Positions 6,631-13,451 of a stretch of 13,451 nt of DNA are shown piece by piece (position 1 is the stretch's first letter; the number at the start of each line of letters is the position of its first letter). The stretch is from contig CAMYKF010000452.1 in NCBI GenBank assembly GCA_947258905.1, positions 1-13,451 on the forward strand. The letters are read 5' to 3'. The position numbers and the translations under genes are program-made. The notes under the pieces were generated by a model. The model did no database searches, was not told the origin of the DNA, and was given only the letters and a program-made list of their open reading frames with translations. This stretch comes from an uncultured Pirellulaceae bacterium. GTDB taxonomy: Bacteria; Planctomycetota; Planctomycetia; Pirellulales; Pirellulaceae.

Positions 6631-8963
6631 CGAGGTGACGAGTTCGACAAGGGCTGTCGAATGGCTGAAGATCTGAGACGATTTCTGGGCGGTCTGCCGA
6701 TCAAGGCCCGCCCCATCGGACGTGTTGAACGCAGCTGGAAATGGGTCAAGCGTTACCCGGCGATCACGGCGCTGATTGCCGCCTTGCTGATTGCCAGTCC
6801 GCTGTTGGTTTTAGAGTGGCGACAGGCGGCGCTGGCGACGACGCGAGCCGAAAGGCCGAAGCCGAAGCACTTGCCCAACGCGACTCCAGTCGCGGGCGAG
6901 AAGCCCAATTGACCTTTGACAAGGGATTGGAGTTGTGCGTGGGTGGCAAGGCCAATGAGGGCCTGCACTGGATGCTGAAAAGCCTCGAACTACATGCCGA
7001 CCTTTCGCCGGACTTTCGCGATCTGGTGGCAACAAATCTGGCAAGCTGGTCCCGGCAAGTCATCACGCTGGAAGCGATTTTGCCGGATGACGCCCAGGTG
7101 ATGCTAACCGCTTTCAGTCCGGACAGCCGCTGGATGGCAACCGGAAACACCGATGGACAGGTGAATATCTGGGACCGCCAGTCGATGCAGCTGAAACATG
7201 CCTTGCCACGCTGCGAACAAAATTTTGTGAAGGCACTTTTATTCTCGCCCGATTCCAGCTCCCTGTTTACCGTTTGGGGCATCGACGACACGTCACGATC
7301 ACCTGGCGGCAGCAGCCAATGGAATGTCGAGACGGGAAAACGGATCAGGAAGTTTGACGAGAGCTGCGGGCTGAATGCCGCCGCTTTGTCTTCCAACGCT
7401 GCTCTCCTGGCAACCGGTGATTTTCTGGGTAACGTGCGGATCTGGGATACCGTCGATGGCAAGTTGCTGAGGACCTTGAAACCGGGCGGACGGCAGTTTC
7501 ACGGACTGGACTTTGCTGAAAATGGCACAGAGATCGTTGCTCTCGCCGAGACGGGAACGGGCGGCCAACGCGAGGGCACGATGACTCGTTGGGACGTGAA
7601 ATCGGGAGAAAGGCTGGATGAACCGATTCGCCGCGCTGGCCAGTTCTTTACCACAACGGCCACTCCGCAGGGGAATTCCATCGTGATGTTTTCCAGCGAT
7701 TCCCGGATACCCGTTCTCGATCTGGAAACCTATACCTTTGACGACTCACTGTATTACAGCGCCGAAGGCGCCGAGACGGGAGCATTTTCGCCGGACGGCT
7801 CCTTGCTGGCGGTCGCCGGACTGGAAAGTTCGGCGCTGTCACTGTTTGACTCCCGGTCCGGTACCCTTCTCGGGCATATGCACCTGGGCAGTCGGGTGCG
7901 TGGCCCGTCGCTGAGCAGTGACGGAACCTGGCTGCTGGTGGGATGTCGAGACTCGCCAGCCGCTGACGCCGCCCATGCCGCATCGCTGCAATGTTGAACA
8001 GATTCTGGTCTGCCCCGATGGCAAGACCCTGTTTACGTTGCGGTGAATGGTCGTTTGTGGAATGCCGACACCGGTGAACCCATCGGCGCGGAGATCGAGA
8101 TTCCCAAGGGCTTCGCGGGCGCTGCGTTTTCAGTGGACAGTCCGAGCATTTTCATTGCCGGACGGGATGGTTCCGTTCAGCTCCGGGGAGTTGAAGACGG
8201 ATCGTTGATCGCCTCACCGTTGATGCATCCCGCTGAACTCAGGGGTATCGCACTGCACCCTTCGGGGAATTTTCTGCTGGCCGGGTGCATCGACGGCAGT
8301 GCCTGGTTGTGGGATTTGAAGTTGCGTCGAACGCTGGGTGCGCCCATGGTGCAGTCAGCGCCGCTGGAAGCCGTCGCGTTTTCACAAGACGGCACTCGTT
8401 GTCTTTCCCTTTCACGCCACGAGGGAGTCCGCAGCTGGCCCATGCCGTCGGGAATCAATGAGCTGGACATCCAGCAATTGAAGTTGCAACTGGAAGTTCA
8501 AACCGCTGTCCAGTTCATCGGCAATGATGTCGTGATGCCATTGTCGTCGGCTGAGTGGCAAAGTCGTCGAGAACAACTTGGCGAGTACGGATCGGCCGTT
8601 CCGATCGCATTGGGAACGCCGCTGGACAAGGCGGACTGGCACGAGGCCCGCGCGCGGGATGCCGAACAGGACCACAACTGGTTCGCCGCGCGCTGGCATC
8701 TTGATCGCCTGATCGAACTCGACCCAAATAACTGGCTGTTGCACGCGCGACGCGCCCGCACCCGGTCCTCCGAACAACAATTCAGGCAGGCAGCCAGTGA
8801 TTATGCCCACGCGAAAGAACTATTGGGTCAACAGGAATATCGCATCAACAACTGGTATCGGCAACGGCTGTGGGAAACGAATCATCGCCAGCTCGACGAA
8901 GTTGCAGCGTGGTACGAACAACGATGGACACAACCGGTGGCCAGCCACGGACCAACCCGTTGA
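6631..8963 (+). pseudogene. Decayed WD40 serine/threonine kinase gene (kinase domain missing)
   Basis: The reading begins directly after the PTPS stop in the same frame with the kinase-tail motif MAEDLRRFLGGLPIKARPIG (from 6661), then a membrane helix (YPAITALIAALLIASPLLVL), the linker LTFDKGLELC...NLASWSRQV, and about ten WD40-like blades (for example FSPDSRWMATGNTDGQVNIWD, FSPDGSLLAVAG, HPSGNFLLAG). It ends with a TPR-like tail (WHEARARDAEQDHNWFAARW). No kinase catalytic domain precedes it. The frame breaks three times: a likely one-base loss in the A-run at 6851-6853; a change near 7941, where about ten residues before DVETRQPLTPPM are missing; and a one-base loss near 8036, where TLFT should run into VAVNGRLWNADTG. 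Sequencing error could explain single-base breaks but not the missing 5' part. Confidence 0.8.
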
Positions 8964-9091
8964 AACCCATCTTTCGACGCACAAGTGCGGATTGCCAACC
9001 GATTTCACGAGCGTCATAATTTCGTTGCGTGATGCTGCAACAACGCTTCCTGCGCCTTTCTTCATCGACATCAATTCGTCCAGGTAGATCC

Positions 9092-9556
9092 ATGTCCAAT
9101 TTGCTGAAGATCGTGCTGCCCCTGATCTTGCTGGCCGCCGTCGCCTTTCTGGTGTGGCGGTTCGCGTTTGCTCCGGCTGCAGAAACCAACAACAACGCAA
9201 ATGACAAGCCGCCGGCAGGCGCCACGTCTGCAAGCGAGGACAAGACAGGCTTGGGCGCCGTGGGCAACCTGACTGAAATGCTGTCCCAGTCAGCGGCCAT
9301 GATCAAGGGCATCCGCAATCCCCAAACCGCAGAACTGGCGGCCCAACAGCTCGACCAGTTTACCGACAGTCTTGATATCAGCGCTTTGTCCAAACTGCCC
9401 GGACCGGCCAAAATGGCCACCCGCGGAGCGATCTTCGGTTTTCAGGACACCATCGACGAGATGCTGGAGAAGACCTACGAAATCGCTGGCGTAGAGGATG
9501 TCCTGAAACCATCCGTCGACCGGCTGATGAACAAGCTTGGCCGGTTTGGCGAGTGA
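9092..9556 (+). CDS. Hypothetical membrane-anchored protein
   Basis: A 154-residue protein of no recognised family. Residues 5-27 (LKIVLPLILLAAVAFLVWRFAFA) form one membrane helix or uncleaved signal anchor. It is followed by a low-complexity linker rich in N, A, P, S and T (28-52) and a largely helical domain (60-150) with alternating Leu/Ile/Ala, including the segment LPGPAKMATRGAIFGFQDTI. I chose ATG 9092 because AGGT lies seven bases upstream and the membrane helix then starts at once; the frame is open back to 9029. It stands alone after the broken kinase gene and converges with the intact kinase at 9618. Topology is probably N-in with the domain outside the cytoplasm. No function can be given. 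Confidence 0.65.
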   Translation: MSNLLKIVLPLILLAAVAFLVWRFAFAPAAETNNNANDKPPAGATSASEDKTGLGAVGNLTEMLSQSAAMIKGIRNPQTAELAAQQLDQFTDSLDISALSKLPGPAKMATRGAIFGFQDTIDEMLEKTYEIAGVEDVLKPSVDRLMNKLGRFGE

Positions 9557-9563
9557 TGGTGGA

Positions 9564-9581
9564 ACGGGTCAGGAAACCCGT
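9564..9581. terminator. Short hairpin between convergent genes
   Basis: ACGGGT (9564-9569) and ACCCGT (9576-9581) form a 6-bp stem with a 6-base loop, directly after the stop of the small membrane protein and about 35 bases from the stop of the opposing kinase gene. There is no U-run, so intrinsic termination in either direction is only a guess. Confidence 0.3.
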
Positions 9582-9617
9582 CCACAACACGCTCAGCGTT
9601 TGTACAACAGCCGGCCG

Positions 9618-11870
9618 TCAGCGGTCAAACAGCGCGCGGTTTTCCGGTTGCCAGAGAATCGACATCAGCCAGATCGCAACCGGCAACGCCACGACGATCC
9701 CCGGATGGACCGGCAACATCATCAGCACCAGTCCGGCCATGACCAGCGGAAAATTTCTCAGCTGGCCCAGCCAGAGGAACAAGACGATCGATACCACCAC
9801 CATAAACACCGTATCGATCAGCGCGATACCGCGGACGACCTGGATCAGGTCGCTGGCCTGATCGAACCCGGCATCAAATGTAGCGGCAAACAGGTAAACC
9901 CAGGCCGCCATCCCCAGGCAACAGACATTGATCAATGCCACCAGCAGCAACAGGATGCGCGGAATGAGCAAGCGTCGTTTCAGATTTTTCGTTCGCTGCT
10001 CGTCGCTATGCGGTTTTGACTCGACAAGGTTGCCGGCGATCGGCATACCGGCCAGTCGCAAGGCCTGACGTGCCCAGTTTTTGGCCAGATGACGATCGGC
10101 TTTCTTGGTGCGAATGCGGAACCGGCCGTGTTCACTGACCGGAATATTGGCCACGCTGTCCAGTGAAGACGTCTGCACATCGATCTTGTCATGCAGCCAG
10201 CCCTCCTTGTAAGTCAATGACACAAGGTCTCCCATCGGAATGACGGCCGCCCGCGGTGCCGACTTGACCACACCCAGAGCATCCTTGATCTGATACTCGA
10301 TGACCATGTGTTCGTCGGTGATACGGGCAATCCCGCTGGCTTCGCTGAACCCGGCGTGCACATTGTCGATGAGAAACGGCACATGGGCCAGCGACGAGGC
10401 ATTGATGGCACCCTGTTGTTCACGCGCTTTTGGTGAGGTGAGGGTGATCAGGGAATCCAGCCGCAAATGAAAGTCTTCGGCCAGCTGATCGTGCTTCTTG
10501 TCCAGCACCATTTGCAATCGCCCCTGCACGCTACCGGGAATCTCGTCAAAGATTTCCAGCGAGGCGGCCTGGATTTCCAGCGTGTGGGAGAACATGCCTT
10601 TGGTCAACAACGAACTGACAATATCGGAGTAGGGAATCTGCACGGTGCGTTTGGCCGACTTGGCAACGCCCAGGTTGTGAGTGCGAAATTCAATCTCCAG
10701 CGACTTCTCAGTCAGGTGAGCAATGCCGTGCAATTGCGAAAGCCCGGCGTGTACCTGATCGTTGTGAAAAGGCAGGCTGAGGCGGCGATGCGGCGACGCG
10801 GGCGAGGGCAGGGGCGCTGCCGCAGCAGCGGCGGTGGCTGCTGCTTCCAGCTGCACCGGTGGTTTTTCCTGCAAGGATGAGCGGGAACGCGACTCGATGC
10901 CATTGACGGGCTCCAGTGGCGATTCCACCGACATGTCAATCTCTTCGACCGCCGTTTTGACTTCGCTCGCCTGTTGATAACGCCGGTCCGGTTCCTTTTC
11001 CAGCGTCCGCATGATCACGTCGTCCATCTGGCCGGTCACATGGGCCTTTTCACTGGGCAGCGAGAACCTTCCGAGGGGCAATTCACCCGTCAGCAATTCA
11101 TAGAAAACGACACCCAGTGAATAGATGTCGGCACGATGGTCAACGGTCGAAGGTTTTTCGATTTGTTCCGGAGCCATGTAGTTGCGAGTACCGAGGACCT
11201 GTTGCGTCCCGGTTAACGTAAAACTGGACTGCCGGGTGCCCAGCATCTTGGCCAGTCCGAAATCGGCGATTTTGATCTGGTCACGGTTTCCCACCAGGAT
11301 GTTCTCCGGCTTGATGTCGCGATGCACAACGCCCTCTTCATGAGCGTACTGCAAGGCTTCACAGATCTTCGGCACAATCGCCAGCGCCTGATCGGGACTG
11401 ATGCCGCCGGAGACGATCGCGTCGCGCAAATTGACGCCGTCGATCAGTTCCATGATCAGGTAGTAATAATCACCGGCCTGACCAAAGTCGTAGACGGTGA
11501 CAATGTTGGGATGATTCAATCGGGCCAGCGTCCGCGCTTCGCGCGCAAATCGCTCCGCAAAGCTGGGATCGCTGGACAATCGCGGAGCCAGAATCTTCAG
11601 GGCCACCGGGCGGTCGAGATTGATCTGGCGAGCCCGATAGACCGCTCCCATGCCGCCGTGTCCCAATAGTTCCTGCACCTCCAGAGTCCCGATGATTTTC
11701 GACAGTTCCTCGGGTGCCGGCGCGTTAAAGATGCCGGGCACCGGGATGGTTTCCTGATTTGAACCATGCCCGGATATCGCGACGTTCATCAGGCAAGCCG
11801 GGCATAGGCCGCCGGGAGCATCCGATTGCAGCTGACTGTCGCACTGGGGGCATTTGGTAGTAGAGATCAT
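9618..11870 (-). CDS. Zinc-ribbon serine/threonine protein kinase with tandem PH-like repeats and membrane tail
   Basis: A 750-residue, apparently intact protein. Residues 7-26 form a zinc ribbon (C7-C10, C23-C26). Residues 63-312 are a Hanks-type kinase with every key element: glycine loop GHGGMGAVY (70-78), K92 in VALKIL, E111, HRDIKPEN (183-190), DFGLA (203-207), APEQ (233-236). After an Ala/Pro-rich linker (340-362) come two related blocks of about 110 residues (366-475 and 498-608). Each opens PF..(D)xVHAG, then GIA, then LGV-KSA-R--IP--D-VS, an IP..-G-R strand and a final helix; the pattern suggests a bacterial PH-like fold (inference). The C terminus has about four membrane segments (634-662, 681-703, 707-720, 724-740). 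Kinase and ribbon should be cytoplasmic. Start ATG 11870 has GGAA upstream. Substrates unknown. Confidence 0.92.
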   Translation of the reverse strand: MISTTKCPQCDSQLQSDAPGGLCPACLMNVAISGHGSNQETIPVPGIFNAPAPEELSKIIGTLEVQELLGHGGMGAVYRARQINLDRPVALKILAPRLSSDPSFAERFAREARTLARLNHPNIVTVYDFGQAGDYYYLIMELIDGVNLRDAIVSGGISPDQALAIVPKICEALQYAHEEGVVHRDIKPENILVGNRDQIKIADFGLAKMLGTRQSSFTLTGTQQVLGTRNYMAPEQIEKPSTVDHRADIYSLGVVFYELLTGELPLGRFSLPSEKAHVTGQMDDVIMRTLEKEPDRRYQQASEVKTAVEEIDMSVESPLEPVNGIESRSRSSLQEKPPVQLEAAATAAAAAAPLPSPASPHRRLSLPFHNDQVHAGLSQLHGIAHLTEKSLEIEFRTHNLGVAKSAKRTVQIPYSDIVSSLLTKGMFSHTLEIQAASLEIFDEIPGSVQGRLQMVLDKKHDQLAEDFHLRLDSLITLTSPKAREQQGAINASSLAHVPFLIDNVHAGFSEASGIARITDEHMVIEYQIKDALGVVKSAPRAAVIPMGDLVSLTYKEGWLHDKIDVQTSSLDSVANIPVSEHGRFRIRTKKADRHLAKNWARQALRLAGMPIAGNLVESKPHSDEQRTKNLKRRLLIPRILLLLVALINVCCLGMAAWVYLFAATFDAGFDQASDLIQVVRGIALIDTVFMVVVSIVLFLWLGQLRNFPLVMAGLVLMMLPVHPGIVVALPVAIWLMSILWQPENRALFDR

Positions 11871-12136
11871 GGTTTTCCGCCGTTTTGTCGCTTTCTACAT
11901 GATATCTAAGCAGAATGCGGCCGCGGGTTACAAGGAAATCACAAAAAATCCGGCTGGCAGCAGGCCATGCAAACCGGACTTCCGGCCTCGTCCACTACCA
12001 AATCACCCGTTTGAGGGTTTTGAAATGCGTTCTAATCAGAGAGCTGATACAAGTTGGGAATCCCGTGGCTCGCCTGGTTCGGCTCGATGGGAAACGGTCT
12101 CATCTGCAATCCGAAAAACAAAAGGGGTCAAAAAAT
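11871..12136. other. Intergenic region left of the RAYT unit
   Basis: No supported gene lies between the kinase start and the RAYT unit. Short open frames on both strands (about 25-35 codons near 12030-12118) show no domain. The minus-strand sequence next to the element (12119 leftward) does not continue the kinase-like N terminus found on the element's other side, which argues against a simple insertion. The promoter of the minus-strand kinase gene should lie here. Confidence 0.5.
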
Positions 12137-12147
12137 AAAAGGGGTCA
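12120..12147 (+). repeat. Direct duplication of the RAYT unit end
   Basis: AAAAGGGGTCA occurs at 12120-12130 and again at 12137-12147, a 17-base period. The second copy begins the left inverted repeat of the RAYT unit. The right end has only one copy, so the left boundary could be either 12120 or 12137. Confidence 0.7.
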
Positions 12148-12879
12148 GGCTACTTATTGACGTTTGAATTGGCGGATTTTAGATTGCATAAATGCCTCGC
12201 CCGCCCCGCATGTCTTCCGCCAACACCTGCTACCACGTGCTGAATCGCGGCAATGGCCGCAATGCCGTGTTTCACAAGGATGGCGATTACGCCGCTTTCC
12301 TGAAACTTCTCAAACAGGCCAGCGATCGAATTCCCATGCGTTTGCTGGCCTATTGCCTGATGCCCAATCATTTCCACTTGGTGGTGTGGAACCGCAAGGA
12401 GGGTGATCTCAGCAAATGGATGCAATGGCTGACCACTTCACATGTACGGCGATACCATCGGCATTACGAAACCTCGGGCCATGTTTGGCAGGGGCGTTTC
12501 AAGTCGTTTCCCATTCAGTCCGACGAACATCTGTTGACCGTGATGCGTTATGTAGAGGGGAATCCCGTACGGGCAACTTCCATTCCGGTGCGAAAGGCGC
12601 AGAACTGGCCATGGTCGTCGGCCGGCACTCCGCCTCGGGATGTCGAGGTAGTGCCGATCCTGCATCCAGGTCCGGTCGAACGTCGCACGGACTGGCTGGA
12701 TTGGGTGAATACACCGCTGACCGAACAGGAGCATGAGGCGCTGGCCCGGTGCGTCAACCGGGGTCAGCCCTTCGGCAAGGAGGCGTGGCAGAACCGAATC
12801 GCCAAACGGCTGGGAATTGAAAGCACCCTGCGTCCCCGAGGTCGCCCGCGCGCGCATAAAAAGTAGCCTGACCCCTTTT
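12137..12879 (+). mobile_element. RAYT transposase unit with 19-bp terminal inverted repeats
   Basis: AAAAGGGGTCAGGCTACTT at 12137-12155 is the exact reverse complement of 12861-12879. Between them lies only the tyrosine transposase gene. Read outward from the gene, each end carries GTAGCC (GTAG then CCTGACCCC), the same GTAGCC foot as the REP palindromes at 890-993. No target-site duplication is visible, which fits this transposase class, since it works through single-strand Y1 chemistry. The right end abuts a truncated kinase-like coding start (12880-12999, -). Confidence 0.8.
12192..12866 (+). CDS. REP-associated tyrosine transposase (RAYT, Y1 HUH family)
   Basis: A 224-residue protein of usual RAYT length. 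The HUH metal-binding motif H60-F-H62 sits in LMPNHFHLVVW, and the catalytic tyrosine is Y110 in VMRYVEGNPVRA, the family hallmark. CYHVLNRGN (13-21), GHVWQGRFKSF, WPWSSAG and the C-terminal LGIESTLRPRGRP complete the pattern. Such enzymes cut and join single-stranded REP hairpins carrying GTAG or GGAG and are thought to spread REPs through the chromosome; they are usually single-copy and domesticated. The start is ATG 12192, 37 bases inside the left inverted repeat. The TAG stop (12864-12866) is itself part of the GTAG of the right inverted repeat. All key residues are present, so it is probably active. Confidence 0.93.
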   Translation: MPRPPRMSSANTCYHVLNRGNGRNAVFHKDGDYAAFLKLLKQASDRIPMRLLAYCLMPNHFHLVVWNRKEGDLSKWMQWLTTSHVRRYHRHYETSGHVWQGRFKSFPIQSDEHLLTVMRYVEGNPVRATSIPVRKAQNWPWSSAGTPPRDVEVVPILHPGPVERRTDWLDWVNTPLTEQEHEALARCVNRGQPFGKEAWQNRIAKRLGIESTLRPRGRPRAHKK

Positions 12880-12999
12880 TCCTTCTTCATTCCTGCGAAG
12901 CCGCATCAGGAATTCGTCGGCAAGCTGCTCGAGTATCAACTGGAATTTCAATTGAACTGGCTCATTCGACAAATCTGACGGGGAGTCTTTTTTTGCCAT
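12880..12999 (-). pseudogene. N-terminal fragment of a probable planctomycete protein kinase, cut at the RAYT boundary
   Basis: The minus strand has an ATG at 12999-12997 with AGGG nine bases upstream and encodes 40 residues, beginning MAKKDSPSDLSNEP and ending LEQLADEFLMRLRRNEEG. LADEFLxRLRRNE resembles the N-terminal segment of planctomycete Ser/Thr kinases (often LAEEFxxRxRxGE before the kinase domain). After codon 40 the frame runs straight into the RAYT inverted repeat (KRGQATF) and on into antisense of the transposase. The rest of the gene is absent on the other side of the element. Kinase origin is inferred from a short match only; another helical N terminus is possible. Confidence 0.55.
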
Positions 13000-13143
13000 T
13001 CAACAACGCCCTGATGAGTCAAAATCCGTTCACTGAACACGAACCAGTTTTGACAATTCTGCGGCAGATTTCCACGAACACACGCCCGCATGTGAACTTT
13101 CTGGACGTTTCGTTCGCTTTGGACAGGAAAAAGCGTTCCATCA

Positions 13144-13158
13144 TGCGTGTGATACGCA
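13144..13158. terminator. Small hairpin past the deacetylase-like gene
   Basis: TGCGT (13144-13148) and ACGCA (13154-13158) form a 5-bp stem with a 5-base loop, about 10 bases beyond the stop codon of the minus-strand gene ending at 13168. On the minus strand a run of five T follows about 11 bases later, too far for a classical intrinsic terminator. Nothing else is recognisable in 13000-13167. Confidence 0.25.
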
Positions 13159-13167
13159 AGTCGTTCG

Positions 13168-13451
13168 CTACGAACTGGTCACGAGACGCGCGACCGGAAC
13201 GTTTCGTTTCCCCAGTTGACCATTCAGGGCCGCCTCCGCATGATCCTGCATGGGCCCCAACGTCCAATGCCTGGTCATCAGGTTCAGGCAGTCATCCAGC
13301 AGGGCAATCTTTCGTGCGGACGGCATTTTCATGGCCGGAAAAAACGCCAACTCGGGAACATCTTCCACGTCCAGAAAATCCAGCGGGTGCAACAACAACG
13401 ACGGCCGCACGCCCAGGATCCAGCACATTTTCATGGCCTTCCAGAAGTAAG
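13168..13451 (-). CDS. Polysaccharide deacetylase-like protein (C-terminal part)
   Basis: The frame is open from the right edge to TAG at 13170-13168, giving the last 94 residues. They begin YFWKAMKMCWILGVRPSLLL and contain LHPLDFLDVEDVPELAFFP, then a helix KIALLDDCLNLMTRHWTLGPMQDHAEAA. The HPLDFL segment followed by a P-x-L-A-FFP loop and a final long helix resembles the end of polysaccharide-deacetylase-family proteins of planctomycetes (recognition from memory, no search). If correct, the catalytic NodB core lies outside the window. The protein would act on a cell-envelope or lipid-linked sugar. The gene is transcribed toward the RAYT unit, with only the truncated kinase fragment between. 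The start is not in the window. Confidence 0.55.
   Translation of the reverse strand, partial: YFWKAMKMCWILGVRPSLLLHPLDFLDVEDVPELAFFPAMKMPSARKIALLDDCLNLMTRHWTLGPMQDHAEAALNGQLGKRNVPVARLVTSS

Noticed and set aside
6851..6853. Programmed frameshifting as explanation for the first frame break in the WD40 kinase remnant
   Set aside because: The site GAAAGG is not a strong slippery heptamer, no stimulatory structure is obvious, and two further breaks plus the missing kinase domain point to decay.
8797..9087. Plus-strand open frame spanning the end of the WD40 remnant
   Set aside because: Its first half is an out-of-frame reading of the TPR-like tail and its second half has no recognisable features.
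12026..12138. Short plus-strand frame next to the RAYT left end
   Set aside because: About 37 codons of Ser/Arg-rich composition with no domain, running into the element's end repeat.
1..13451. CRISPR arrays, tRNA and rRNA genes, riboswitches
   Set aside because: I saw no regularly spaced repeat array, no cloverleaf with CCA-type end and no rRNA-like sequence; the only repeats are REP palindromes, the RAYT ends and one short direct repeat.

Overview
The window looks like chromosomal DNA of a planctomycete, most likely close to the Pirellula/Rhodopirellula group. Three things point there: (1) the tail of a serine/threonine kinase carrying WD40 repeats with the LTFD.GL.LC and N-LA-W-RQ signature of planctomycete WD40 kinases; (2) a zinc-ribbon/kinase/membrane protein of planctomycete style; (3) dispersed GTAG-type palindromes, including one built on AGGGC-GCAA-GCCCT. 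This assignment is inference from memory of these families; no search was run.

Layout. 1-1031: the last 60 codons of an AtoE-type short-chain fatty acid transporter (+), an inverted REP pair, a secreted or membrane-anchored thioredoxin-like protein (+), and three more REPs in the gap between convergent genes. 1032-4699: a compact minus-strand operon with the two subunits of a 3-oxoacid (succinyl-CoA) CoA-transferase, a membrane glycerophosphodiester phosphodiesterase and a PGPGW-like membrane protein, with gaps of 4 and 11 bases and one 4-base overlap. AtoE and the CoA-transferase together suggest import and activation of short-chain fatty acids or acetoacetate. 4700-5140: a divergent spacer with no supported gene.

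5141-6630: a translationally coupled pair, a short-chain dehydrogenase/reductase and a protein made of two PTPS-like halves, of which only the second keeps the catalytic and zinc residues. Its active half is of the animal 6-pyruvoyl-tetrahydropterin synthase type, so the pair could perform the last two steps to a tetrahydropterin. 6631-8963: a decayed WD40 kinase gene without its kinase domain and with three frame breaks. 9092-9556: a small membrane-anchored protein of unknown function. 9618-11870 (-): an apparently intact kinase with a zinc ribbon, two tandem PH-like repeats and C-terminal membrane helices.

12137-12879: a RAYT (REP-associated tyrosine transposase) unit bounded by 19-bp inverted repeats. 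On its right it abuts, at codon 41, the N-terminal fragment of what looks like another kinase gene (12880-12999, -). The C-terminal kinase remnant at 6631 and this N-terminal fragment lie on opposite strands in the arrangement expected if one gene had been split by an inversion with loss of the kinase domain. 13168-13451 (-): the C-terminal end of a polysaccharide-deacetylase-like protein that continues outside the window.

The most notable features are the tandem PTPS-reductase pair, the kinase with duplicated PH-like domains, and the RAYT/REP/broken-kinase landscape. I did not find a clear-cut new defence or mobile system, CRISPR array, tRNA or rRNA.
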